In this document: piece after piece, positions 41,335 to 53,179 of the stretch | Numbering within the stretch: the stretch's first letter is position 1 | How the letters are laid out: the number at the start of each line of letters is the position of its first letter | Assembly (NCBI GenBank): GCA_949358305.1 | Contig: OX442320.1 | Span: 1,242,501-1,306,500 of the forward strand | Reading direction: 5' to 3' | Length of the DNA: 64,000 nt | DNA from: Strigamia acuminata | Lineage: Eukaryota > Arthropoda > Chilopoda > Geophilomorpha > Linotaeniidae | Notes under the pieces: model-generated | What the model was told of the DNA's origin: nothing | Database searches by the model: none | What the model saw: the letters and a program-made list of their open reading frames with translations, nothing else | Position numbers and translations under genes: made by a program

Positions 41335-42896
41335 TGTTGCAAGACAGCGTAGAAATTGTTGTGCTATTTTATTGTCAATATTTTTTACCATTTACTTTGA
41401 GTTGATAAAAATCTTTAAGTGTTTTAATTTCCTTTGCCTAATTGGTATTTTTCACTTTTCAGATTTTTTATTGCCTATTAAAGTGTTTTGACTTGATTTT
41501 TATTCATACTTTTCAATATTCAGTAATGTTTATGCTTTGTATTGATTTCAAATATCTTATTCCGTGCATTTATTGACTTATTCACTTGTTTTATGAGAGT
41601 TTGTGTTGATTCCGAACAGTTTTGGTGTAAATTTCGTTACCTAGCATACAATTGCGATGCTAGTGACGTCATTTTTCAGTTTCCCGTAAAGTTACGGTTC
41701 CGTCTTCTAACCTTTTGTTTAGTACTTTTCAAATCACTTGAAATTTTATTAAGCATTCGTTTAGACTAATTCAAGCATGCTCTTTCTATCTAGATGCATC
41801 AAAACTGCTTTGGAAGTTCCGTTTGATTGGTTTGAACGTTCGTTTCCGTCTGCCATAAAAGCGCAGCCGGGAATGTTCGTTTGGCCGATAAATTCGTATT
41901 TATTCAATCTGTGTATTTTATTCCGATGTTTTGTGAAGAGAATTGATAATTATTCTTATAATTTAATCGATACTTTATTGATTATATACATTTAGTGTTT
42001 TTACATTCATTTTACGTGTATTTTGCCGCCGATGTTTTGTTCGCCGGACGCCATGTTTGATCCAACACCTTTGTTATGTTCGCCGGTCGCCATGTTTGTC
42101 CCAAGCGACTGTTTACATTTAGTAATCGTTGTTTATGTATTTTATATCACATAATTTGCATTTACTTTTTCATTGCGTTATTATTCAGTATGTATTCTTT
42201 GATAATTTTGTGCTTTTGTACCGATCGAAATTCAAATGTGATCGTTATGTCATATTCGAAGCCTGTGATTGGCTATTTTCAATCCTTTCTTTCCGAGATC
42301 GGTTTATTGCAAATATCTCATTGTTTAACGTGTTTTTGGACATTGTTGTGATTAGCTTTTTTGTTCACCGCATTCTTGTGGTCATTTCAATGTAATTCAA
42401 TGTATTTTTAATCCATTTTTTAGCAAATGCCAACTTTGCCGTAATCTTGTTTCCTCCGTTACCATGGTAACGGAATCTTTCGTGTATCTGTATTTCGCCG
42501 CTATCGGCCTGGCGCGTGCCATATTCGGTACTGCGCATGTGCGGTTCTCTAAGAACCAATCTAATTGCTGTAATTTCTTCAGTTATTAACCAACCTTTGA
42601 ATAAATGTGTTGTGTTTTATTAGCTCTTGTTTTAGGCTTATTTTCAAACACATCCAATGTGTAGTGAGTAGTTTAAAAATTCTCAGGCCAACTTATGTTT
42701 CCGCCACCTATTGGATACTTGGTGCAGGTGTTCTCCACATTGTTCCAGCAGTACAACAATGCCATTTGTTGCGGATTTATTGCTCTCCAGTGCGATTTTC
42801 GTACTAGCCACGCCATACGACCTGGGGCGAGCTCAAGTGTCTTGAATTTGGATACGCATCGCCATTCCTTTCTGTCTGTCTTGTTGACCTGCAACA
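41335..42896 (+). repeat. 5' LTR of BEL/Pao element F
   Basis: 1562 bp with TG...CA ends. AT-rich; short ORFs inside are duplicated in the other LTR and show no known motif. Confidence 0.95.
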
Positions 42897-43891
42897 CAGA
42901 TACGAAGCTTTTGGTGCCGTGACCAGGATTCCGTCTGCAATTCGTGAGTTTTTCCAGTGCATCATCAATACGTTTGAAAAAGTGTTTGGTGCGACGGAGG
43001 AAAATTACGTTCGTGTTTCGTCACCCATGTCAAGAGTCAACGTTCAACGTGACAGAAGTTACGACGGGGACTGCTTTGGCGGCGAAAAAGAACAAAAGTG
43101 TGCATGCAGTTGGAGTTCAAGGTCACAACACTGGATAACACAACGCGTCGTGTTGGAAAGCGGATTCGCCCCTGGAATAATTGCATTTTTTAGTGTTTTG
43201 CCTTTTGAAATTGAAATTTTGGAGATTTTGGTTATTAAGGGGAACAGTATCAGGTGTCTTTATGGGATTTTGGTAGTTGCATTTGTTGGTTTTCGGGAAA
43301 ATTTCGATAAAGTGTCAATTTTACAACTTTTGAAGTGTTTTTTCATTGCATGCTTAGTTCTCCACTATAACCGCCATAAGCGGGGGAGATTAGATTTATT
43401 TCGAGTAGAACTGACTAGTTTCAAGTTGAATGAGCTGTCAGTAGAGTCAAAATTTAATGTTAGGAGTTATTGGCGTGTTTTGTTGCAAAACGAACCGTCA
43501 ATTGTTTTTAAAAGAGTTTATTGGCGTGCTTTGTTGCAAAACGAACCGTCAATTATTTTCAAACTGTGCAGGGTAATTGTGTCACGTTTTATTTACGTAC
43601 GCATTACCGCTCAAATTTTTGGTCATCCTCGATTGGCCAAACATTTGATATTCTAAAATTCTCACGTGTCACCAAGGACCGTGAAAATTGAGTGCTTTTT
43701 GGGGGATAAAATAAAAACGTTTATTCTCTTTAAAGTTAAAACAAAAACCGTGAAAATTGAGAAATTTTTGGGGGATAAAATTACAAGGTTTATTCTCTTA
43801 AAAATTAAAACAAAGTTGAATTGTCATGCCCGTTTTTATCTGTTCTTTCCAAATTTCACAGCCGAATTTTTTGTGAGAGAGGACAGAGAAA
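42897..43891 (+). other. 5' leader of element F with internal tandem repeats
   Basis: About 1 kb from LTR to gag. Contains two roughly 46-base repeats (43467-43511, 43517-43562; TTGTTGCAAAACGAACCGTC core) and two roughly 62-base repeats (43679-43740, 43749-43812; TTTTTGGGGGATAAAAT core). A plus-strand frame is open for 245 codons (42919-43656) without a conserved start; first internal ATG near 43027. It spans the first repeat pair. Whether it is translated is unknown. Confidence 0.6.
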
Positions 43892-46800
43892 ATGGCGGAA
43901 CCTACAATGAGAGATCTTCTAAATGAAGATCAAATCGAAGTGCTACAACAACGTTGGGAATCGCAAGTCACTGCAATGAATCATCTGTTGTCTATATCGG
44001 AGAAGACAGCAGATCCAGGAGAACTGGAAGCGCTGGTGCAAACTGCGAACCCAAAAGAAACGAGAATAGTTGGTGCTTTGAATGATCTACAGGAATATTC
44101 GCACCACGGCTATTATCTAGAATGCATTGACAAGCTTGAGACTATGCAAGCAAGAGTGGATCTTCTTCGCACGAGATACGAAATTTCAAAGCGATCACTT
44201 CCAACTTTGGGAAGAAGATTAAATACGTCGACAAGCTCAAATCAGAACACAACCTTGAACGCGACAGCAACGTTTAGAAAAAATTCGAAGCTGCCCAAAC
44301 TGGATTCCGTAAAATTCGACGGAGATATTTTGAAGTACAGAACATTCAAAAGCAACTTCGAGACCTCCGTACACAAGGATCCAGACCTGAGTAACATTGA
44401 GAAACTTCAGTATTTACAAACCATGTGTACTGGAGAGGCGGCGATTCTCATCTCCACTTTTCCCCTGATCGAGGAATCCTATGACCTTGCAAGAGAAGAA
44501 CTCGAAAGACATTTTGGTGATGAGGATGCACAACAAACTGCGTTAATAAAATCAATTCGAGAATTAAAAGTGGTTTCGAGTATTTATCCAACAAAAGCGA
44601 TAAAAACGAACTTGACAAAGATTTCTGCGACTATTAGACTTTTGGAGCAACTTAAAATTCCAATTCAAACTTCCGGAGCTTTCTTATTGCCCGACATAAT
44701 TAGCAAGTTTCCAACTTCAATAGCATTAAGATTTTACCAAGTTCACGGAATTCAAAATAAGAACATTGTTACGTTGCTCAATTTCTTTGTGAATGAAGTT
44801 GCGATGGCCGAACGAACTGAAAACGTTTCTGAAAAATCGAAAAAAGACAAGAATGAAAAATCTGAAGTGGAGAAACCGAAAGTGAAAGGTTCAATGACCA
44901 CGTGCGCAACCACTCAAGACGCCAAGCAGTCTACTAGTGCAAAAACGAAGAGTGAACCGAAATCTGAAAGCAAGAATACGCCTTTCAAGACAAACAAGTG
45001 CATTTTTTGTGATGATGAACATTTAAACGGCTCTTGTAAAAAGGATTTCGAAATTAACGCGAAAATCGAAATAGTAAAGAAAAACAGACTGTGTTTTAAC
45101 TGTTTCAGAACTGGACATAGAGTGGGAGACTGCAAGGTCAAATTTTCTTGTAAACATTGTGGCGGGCGACACCACTCCACAATATGCAAAAAATCCGAGG
45201 TGAAGAATTCAACGAGCGCTGCGGAGAAGCCGAAGGAGCCACAAGTAACAACACATGTATCATGCGCTATCTCGACGACTCTACAACTAATGATATTCAC
45301 CGCGGACCTTAAAACCAAATCAGGAGGAACTCACAACATTCGTGGAATGATCGACCCGGGAAGCCATCGATCGTTCATTACAAGAGAATTTGTTTATAGA
45401 CTGAAACTTAAAAAGTGCGGCAGTGTTTCTGCCACCACACAACGTTTTAATGATTCGTCTCCAGCAGCCACGGACTATGATGTGTTTAATGTCACACTGC
45501 AGAGTAAAAATGACACTCAAGATTTGAAACTTTCATTGCTTTCTGTGGAAAATTTGCCACGAGTGCAGGGCATTCTTAACTCATCAATGATTGACAAAGT
45601 GAAGAAACTAAACCTTGAACTTGCTGAAGACCTACCAGCTAAGACTGCTCAAATCGATGTGCTTTTAGGAGTCGACGTGTGGTGGAAGGTCGTTAAGGAT
45701 GGCAAGAAAAAGGTTAACGCCGACCTTGGACTAATCAACACAATTTTTGGATGGGTCTTGGCTGGAGCGGCTGGAAACACCAATTTGTTTGAAGATGAGG
45801 AAGGAATGACAACATGTTGCAATACATGCGACTTAGACATCCAAGAAAAATTGGACAAGCTGTGGAACTTGGAAGCAATCGGTATAAATGCGGGAGAAAA
45901 AGAATCCGACTTTATTCGCGATCGATTCGAATCAACTACGAAGCGTCTAGACGATGGACGTTATGAAGTCATGCTGCCATTCAACGGACAGGAAGTCGAC
46001 TTGGAATCCAATTGGGAGTTGGCCATGAACCAACTGGCTAACACGCTCAAAAGAATAGATGCCAACGAAGACTACAAAAAACGCTACGACGAGTCCATGT
46101 GGCAGTATATTCACGAAAATCATGCGGAGGAAGTCCCAAAAGAAGAGCGTTTTCTGAAGAAAGGAACCTACAATATACCTCACCACCCTGTAATCAAGGA
46201 GGATCGAGACACGACGAAATTTAGAGTGGTGTTTAACGCCTCTTCAGCGAAAAAAGGAAAGCGTTCCCTCAATGACTGTCTATTTCCGGGACCTTCCCTT
46301 AATCCAGACTTAATACTCGTTATTGTGAGATTCCGTCTCTATTGTATTCCAATAATAGCAGACATTAAGCAAGCGTTCCTCCAAGTTATGATCAACCCAA
46401 CTCAAACAAACTTTTTACGTTTTTTGTGGGTCGCTCGTGACTATTTCAAGGAACCATATTCATGGCAAAATTTGTGGAATCATCTAATGGTTCTGCAAAT
46501 GATTGTCGTGCCATTTGGCGTCATTTCTTCTCCATTCCTTTTGTGTGCGACAATTAGAAAACAAGCGAAACAATTCGAGAAAACTCATGCAAAAGAAGTC
46601 GACGCACTCGATGATGGAATCTTCATGGATGATTTGACGTCAGGAGGAGATTTTACAGCCGACACAACATCACATTGCGAGAAACTGAAAATGATATTAG
46701 ACGACGGAAAGCTTCCCCTCGTGAAGTGGGCGACCTCAAGCAAGGACGTCTTCAACAATTTGAAAAAAGAAGGTTTTCATATGAGAGGAGAGGAGTTTTC

Positions 46801-47137
46801 GGACTTAGGAATTATAAAAATGCTTGGAATATTGTGGAACACGGCAGAAGATGTCATGATGTTTAACATTCCGACAATTGAAAAAATTCCGAATACGAAG
46901 CGAGAAGTTGTTTCATTAATGGCTTCCATATTCGATCCAATGGGACTCATTGCTCCTGTTGTGCTTCAAATGAAACTACTAGTTCAAACAATCTGGATGA
47001 GGACAAAAAGCTGGGATGAAAAGATTCTTGACTCAGAGAAAAAAGAAGTCGAAGAGTGGAGTCAAGACATACAAAAATTGAAAGAATTGAAAGTACAACG
47101 TTGGCTGCAGACTTATTCCGGTCAAGACATCACTTAA
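43892..47137 (+). pseudogene. BEL/Pao F gag-pol, first part (Gag, CCHC, protease, RT)
   Basis: 1081 codons from ATG at 43892, ended by TAA at 47135-47137. Gag has the DUF1759-type core (KLPKLDSVKFDGDILKYRTF...) at about 130-290; three zinc fingers at about 370-431 (CIFCDDEHLNGSC, CFNCFRTGHRVGDC, CKHCGGRHHSTIC); aspartic protease about 488 with DPGS where DSGS/DTGS is usual; Pao-type RT with FRVVFNAS and catalytic FMDD at 911-914. Element H has TTA (Leu) where F has TAA, so the stop is a nonsense mutation and the frame continues directly into RNase H. Confidence 0.92.
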
Positions 47138-48994
47138 GAAGTTTTCTGTGACGCAAGCACAAAGGCATTTGGCTGTTCAATTTTTGTCGTCAATCTGGAG
47201 GGCAAAAGAACTTTATTGTTGAGTAAATGTCGTATTGCGCCGACGAAAAAAGTGACTCTTCCTCGACTTGAATTAACTGCAGCAGTGGTTGGAGTGCGGA
47301 TGACCAAGTACCTGTTAGAAAACTTTCTTCCCGGGTACCCAGTCACTGAAGTGCGATACTACTCGGACTCCACCATAACTTTAGCCTGGATAAATAGTGA
47401 CAAAAACGTGTGGAAGCCATACGTCTCGAACCGTGTGCAAGAAATTACTTCTTCAACCAAACCCGAACAATGGTCTCATGTACCAACGGAATTTAACCCA
47501 GCAGATTTATTAACTCGACCACATAACTCAAAAACATTGATGAACAATAAACTTTGGTGGTTTGGAGTTGATGTTTCGAAACTAGAAAAAAGTGAAATTA
47601 TACAAGAAGAACTTCCGGAAGACGAACGAAAAATCGTTGTGATGACAATTCAAGTGAAGGAAAGCTTTATTGGTCAATTCTTCAAACGTTTCCGGAATTA
47701 CAACAAACTTTTGAGAGTTTTTTCATATATTTTGCGATGGAAAAACAAACTTTTGCGCGGTGAGCCTCTCTCGCCACTCGAGATAGAGGCCAACCAATTG
47801 AAGATCCTGCAGTTTTCCCAGAAATTACATTTTTCTGAGGAGATTGATGATGTGAAAAACAAAAGAAAACTGTCTAAACACTCCACCCTACGCAATTTCG
47901 AGCTCTTCATTGACGAGGACGGATTACTTCGACTTCGTAGCCGCTTGAAAAAATCTTTATTGACATTTGATGAAGTGTATCCAATTATTTTGCATTATGA
48001 TAGTTGGATAACAAGACTGTTAATTAAAAAAGTGCATTTGGAGTTGCTTCACGGTGACATAAGCGAAACCTTGTATCACTTACGCGAACAATTTTGGATT
48101 ATTAGAGGAAGAAGAACTATACAGACAGTTGGCAGCAACAAGAAAGAAAAGAAAAAAGTTTATATCCTGCTTTTCACGTGTATGGTGACCCGATCCCTAC
48201 ATTTAGAAGTATCAGAGGACCTTTCTGTGCCAAAGTTTTTGCTAGCGATGAGAAGATTTGGGGCACGCCACGGATACCCCGGGAAGATTTTCTCTGACAA
48301 CAGTAAGACGTTTAAGCGCGGAAGCCTCGAATTACAATCATGGGGGAAACTCATCGGTCATTCAGATGTGAAAACTTTCCTATCCGAAAAGAAAGTGCTT
48401 TGGACTTTCATCCCACCGCTGTCTCCATGGATGGGCGGAGCGTGGGAGCGCTTAGTCCGCTCAGTAAAAGATAAACTTCGAAAAACTTTGTTGCGCAGCA
48501 CTGTAGACTTGGAAACTCTCCAAACATTGGTCTTGGAAATAAGTTCAGTGCTAAATTCCCGACCCTTAAGTTACGTCCCAGACAGTGTAGATGGTGGTAG
48601 AATTTTGGCACCTGAAAACTTTCTAACAGGAGGCATGCCAAAATACGTAATAAACAAACAACTGAGTGCAATTAAAAAATCAGATTTAAGAAAACTGGAC
48701 ATTAAACGACGCCAATTTATTTGGGAGTTCTGGAAAATTTGGAAAAAGAGTTACCTCATGCAATTGAGGAATTTTTATGAATCCAAAGGTGATAAGTTCT
48801 TCAAAAACCCTAAAGTAGACCAAATCGTGTTGCTAGAGAAAATGGGTACTAACCCATATTTTTGGCCCCTTGCTAGGATAAAGGAAATTTTTCCCGGTGA
48901 GGATGGTCAAATCCGTGTTATAAAAGTTGTGCTACCCGATGGACGTGAGTTGAAAAGGTCAGTCAAGCATGTGAGAGCCCTAGAACTTGAGTGA
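47138..48994 (+). pseudogene. BEL/Pao F gag-pol, second part (RNase H and deleted integrase)
   Basis: In frame with the first part after the TAA. RNase H (EVFCDASTKAFGC; TLPRLELTAA; YYSDSTITLAW) is followed by the integrase. Compared with element H (61588-61728) F lacks about 47 residues in frame at 48129: the CxxC half of the HHCC zinc finger and the first catalytic Asp region (TGVDHLGPIY). The second Asp (FSDNSKTF) and Glu (GAWERLVRS) remain. F therefore cannot encode a working integrase. Confidence 0.92.
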
Positions 48995-49054
48995 TTTTTC
49001 TTTTGTGATTTTTTTGCGTGGTTCTCCATCTCTGTCCTCTCGCCGGCAATTCGC

Positions 49055-50595
49055 TGTTGCAAGACAGCGTAGAAATTGTTGTGCTATTTTATTGTCAATA
49101 TTTTTTACCATTTACTTTGAGTTGATAAAAATCTTTAAGTGTTTTAATTTCCTTTGCCTAATTGGTATTTTTCACTTTTCAGATTTTTTATTGCCTATTA
49201 AAGTGTTTTGACTTGATTTTTATTCATACTTTTCAATATTCAGTAATGTTTATGCTTTGTATTGATTTCAAATATCTTATTCCGTGCATTTATTGACTTA
49301 TTCACTTGTTTTATGAGAGTTTGTGTTGATTCCGAACAGTTTTGGTGTAAATTTCGTTACCTAGCATACAATTGCGATGCTAGTGACGTCATTTTTCAGT
49401 TTCCCGTAAAGTTACGGTTCCGTCTTCTAACCTTTTGTTTAGTACTTTTCAAATCACTTGGAATTTTATTAAGCATTCGTTTAGACTAATTCAAGCATGC
49501 TCTTTCTATCTAGATGCATCAAAACTGCTTTGGAAGTTCCGTTTGATTGGTTTGAACGTTCGTTTCCGTCTGCCATAAAAGCGCAGCCGGGAATGTTCGT
49601 TTGGCCGATAAATTCGTATTTATTCAATCTGTGTATTTTATTCCGATGTTTTGTGAAGAGAATTGATAATTATTCTTATAATTTAATCGATACTTTATTG
49701 ATTATATACATTTAGTGTTCTTACATTCATTTTACGTGTATTTTGCCGCCGATGTTTTGTTCGCCGGACGCCATGTTTGATCCAACACCTTTGTTATGTT
49801 CGCCGGTCGCCATGTTTGTCCCAAGCGACTGTTTACATTTAGTAATCGTTGTTTATGTATTTTATATCACATAATTTGCATTTACTTTTTCATTGCGTTA
49901 TTATTCAGTATGTATTCTTTGATAATTTTGTGCTTTTGTACCGATCGAAATTCAAATGTGATCGTTATGTCATATTCGAAGCCTGTGATTGGCTATTTTC
50001 AATCCTTTCTTTCCGAGATCGGTTTATTGCAAATATCTCATTGTTTAACGTGTTTTTGGACATTGTTGTGATTAGCTTTTTTGTTCACCGCATTCTTGTG
50101 GTCATTTCAATGTAATTCAATGTATTTTTAATGCATTTTTTAGCAAATGCCAACTTTGCCGTAATCTAGTTTCCTCCGTTACCATGGTAACGGAATCTTT
50201 CGTGTATCTGTATTTCGCCGCTATCGGCCTGGCGCATGTCCGGTTCTCTAAGAACCAATCTAATTGCTGTAATTTCTTCAGTTATTAACCAACCTTTGAA
50301 TAAATGTGTTGTGTTTTATTAGCTCTTGTTTTAGGCTTATTTTCAAACACATCCAATGTGTAGTGAGTAGTTTAAAAATTCTCAGGCCAACTTATGTTTC
50401 CGCCACCTATTAGATACTTGGTGCAGGTGTTCTCCACATTGTTCCAGCGGTACAACAATGCCATTTGTTGCGGATTTATTGCTCTCCAGTGCGATTTTCG
50501 TACTAGCCACGCCATACGACCTTGGGCGAGCTCAAGTGTCTTGAATTTGGATACGCATCGCCATTCCTTTCTGTCTGTCTTGTTGACCTGCAACA
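49055..50595 (+). repeat. 3' LTR of BEL/Pao element F
   Basis: 1541 bp; about 99.5% identical by eye to the 5' LTR plus a 21-base gap (CTGGCGCATGTCC against CTGGCGCGTGCCATATTCGG... at 42508). Confidence 0.95.
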
Positions 50596-51363
50596 GGGAC
50601 AAAACCCATCGTGCCAGGCGTCCTTTTGGTTCTCGCTGCTGGAAAAGCCACTTTAACGACAAATGATCGCTTTCTAAATAAAAATTCATCATCTCAAGAT
50701 ACACACGAAATCTCTTGACCGCCCAAACCGCCGCTAAGCATTCAATCTCGGTGACGCTGTAATTCTTTTCAGCAGAATTTAATGCACGTGATGCAAAGGC
50801 GATTGGTGTTCGTTCACCTTGATCATTGAGTTGCATAAGTGCAGCGCCCAAACCTGAATAGCTGGCGTCTGTTTGTAGTATGTATGGCTTGGTCCAATCC
50901 GGGAATCTTCTGTGTAGAGTTGGTTCTGCCAATCCTTTCTTGAGTGAATCAAATGCTTGTTGATGTTGAATCGTCCAAAACCATTCGGAATCTTTTTTGA
51001 GTAAAGGACGAAACACTTCGCATGTTTTTGAATAATTTGGGAAAAATAATAATAATAATAATAACCAATCATCCCTTTGAATCTTTGTAATTCTTTGATG
51101 TTGGTAGGCGCCGGAAAATATTGAATTGCCGTCACCTTATTTGGGTTTGGTTTAATGTGTCCAGCCTCTACAATGTGTCCCAAAACCTCGAGCGATGTTC
51201 TGCACAATTCCGTCTTGTTGGCGTTCATCGTGAATCCCGCTTCATCCAAGGCTTGAAGAATTATTTTGAGATGTTGCACATGCTCCTCGAAAGTTTTGAT
51301 ATTCGAAAAGTCCTCTGTGCGTAATAAATGCGAGAAATCTCTCGTCACCTGGACGCACTCCAA
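50596..51363 (-). pseudogene. Gypsy E pol, RT thumb/connection and RNase H
   Basis: Continuation of gypsy RT after a deletion: 51330-51066 encodes EEHVQHLKIIL...LEVLGHIVEAG...LQRFKGMIGYY. An AAT microsatellite (about 51043-51064) then breaks the frame; the next frame (51016-50601) gives VFRPLLKKDSEWFW, LQTDASYSGLGAALMQ, SVTEIECLAAVWA and LESDHLSLKWLF of RNase H before the F insertion point. The YxDD-bearing part of RT is absent. Confidence 0.85.
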
Positions 51364-53179
51364 TCTGGTGGAAAGCTTCTCGTCCGTCTATGATCGAAAA
51401 CCAATTTGATCCTCCTAAATAAGAAAATATATTATCGATGTCGGGTAGTGGGTAGACATCGGGTAAAGTTTGAGCATTCATCGGTCTAAAATCCATGGCT
51501 GTACGCCAGTCTCCAGTTTTCTTTGGAACAACAACAGGCGCCACCGCACAATCACTTTTTGATCGACGAATAATGCCTTGTTTTAGTTTTTGGTCCAAAT
51601 AAGCGTCAATTACCATCTTTTTTGCTGGGTTAACGGGTCTTACAGGCACATGAATTGGTCTAAAGTCCGGTTTTAAATTTACTTCAAACTGAGTGTTGTT
51701 ACATAATCCAACCTCCTCACGAAATACTTTCGAAATTGGTCGAAGAGTCTGAATTAATAAACGAATTTGGGGTACCGTCAATGATGACCACAGCTGGTCG
51801 TAAATCCAATCCAGTTGTGTTGGATCACTGCTTGGTTGATATTGTAGTACGTTAACATCCAAAGGCGGCTCCGAAATCGTCGAATGATCGTGCACTCTGG
51901 CCATGAGCGCATTTTCATCCACACGACGCAAAAGCTGTCTTCCCTGCGTGTTAAGTTGTTTTACTGTTGGTGACAATTCATAAAGGCGTCTCCGCTGTCG
52001 TCTTGCACGTCTGCGTTGGCTAAGCGTCGAAAACAATGATGAATTGAATTTTCTTGATTTTTTAATGGAATCCTTCCTCTTTGGTGACCATATAAATGAC
52101 CACTGATCTCGTGTACGATTCCGAATCCTCTTGATTTGGTGCTGAGCATCGTCATTTGGATATTCGAAAATTTCTTGCGACAAAGGTCGATGTTCTAGAA
52201 GAATACAATTAATGTTATTAATTACTACCTTGGGTACATCCTTGGCGCTGTCCTTTGTATCATCGGGTTTCTTGATGGGAAATTAAAGAACAGATTCTGA
52301 CTTGTTAGCTTGTTCTAAAGTCATGAATTGTCTTCGCTCTGGCGATCCCTTCAAATACCACTGGCACAATTCAAAGTCCGTGCACAGACCAACCGCTCTG
52401 CAGAAATCTCTTCCCAGCAGAAGGTCCTCTGATGTTTTGGGTATAATTAAGCAAATGAAAGAAATAACGGCCAAAGGTGCGCGCACTGACAGTTTAACAG
52501 ATCCCTTAACTGGAATTTTGTCATCGGCCGCTGTACGCACTGTTTCGTGAAGTTCGAGCAATTCCAAACCCATATTGGCTTTAAGTTTGTTAAATAATGA
52601 CTCTGACATTACACATGTCTGAGCGCCTGAATCCAGAAGTGCGACAAAACTCACGTTAGCCCATGTTATTTTGATATATGGTGCTTCTCTGTTGAAGCGA
52701 TCAGTCTTCGTAATTTCGATTCTTGGCTCTTCGGATTTTTGCAATTCCTCGGGCGACAAAAGAACGAAGTTTGTTTGCAACGTCTCACTCTGCGTTGTCA
52801 ACGAAGTTGGTTTTTTGGGGGTTTCCTTGGCTTTCACAGACGAAAGTTGCGCTGATTTTGTTAGTTGTGGTGTTACGACACCGGGTGTTTTTGATTTTGA
52901 TTTACTTGAATCTGTTTTGATTAATGTAGTTAATTTAATGTCCGTAGACGGGGTTAATGATTTGTTGTTGTCTTCTCGAACAGCAGATGGCGCCTCTGGT
53001 GTCGGAGTAGACGGTTTTGTACTTCCATCGATGTCTGGTGATTCTTCAGTCTTCTTCTCAGTAGAGTCCTTGATGTTTATGTCCGACCCACTCTCTGGAC
53101 TCATGCTTTGAGCAGGCCGCTTGCGTTTCCCGACTGACGACTCCATTCCTTGCCACAAACGGGGCACACAGGCCTCCAT
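51318..53179 (-). pseudogene. Gypsy E pol, protease and RT N-terminal half
   Basis: Frame opens in overlap with the end of gag (53101-53179), implying a ribosomal frameshift. A Ser/Thr/Lys-rich spacer leads to a retropepsin (FVALLDSGAQTCVMS, LLLGRDFC). An in-frame TAA at 52283-52285 interrupts the frame, which is otherwise open on both sides to 51318. RT shows VNPAKKMVIDAYLDQKL, APVVVPKKTGDWRTAMDFR, FSIIDGREAFHQIGV and LFEYQ; immediately after this, the sequence jumps to the thumb region in another frame. The stop may be a mutation or a former read-through site. Confidence 0.85.

Larger units (their letters stand above)
41335..50595 (+). mobile_element. Element F: BEL/Pao LTR retrotransposon with defective integrase
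   Basis: LTRs 41335-42896 (1562 bp) and 49055-50595 (1541 bp), TGTTGCAAGACA...CCTGCAACA; the length difference is a 21-base gap near 50235. Target duplication GGGAC (41330-41334, 50596-50600) within the RNase H region of gypsy E. Primer-type site TGGTGCCGTGACCAGGATT at 42912-42930. The LTRs differ at roughly eight bases by eye. gag-pol has one nonsense codon and an in-frame deletion in integrase. Confidence 0.95.

Noticed and set aside
41542-42395. Several short ORFs repeated at 49262-50115
   Set aside because: They are inside the two BEL F LTRs; duplication does not show coding.
42695-42897. Apparent extension of gypsy RNase H into plus/minus frames of the BEL LTR
   Set aside because: The reading frame enters the LTR of inserted element F by chance; the true continuation is at 41334.
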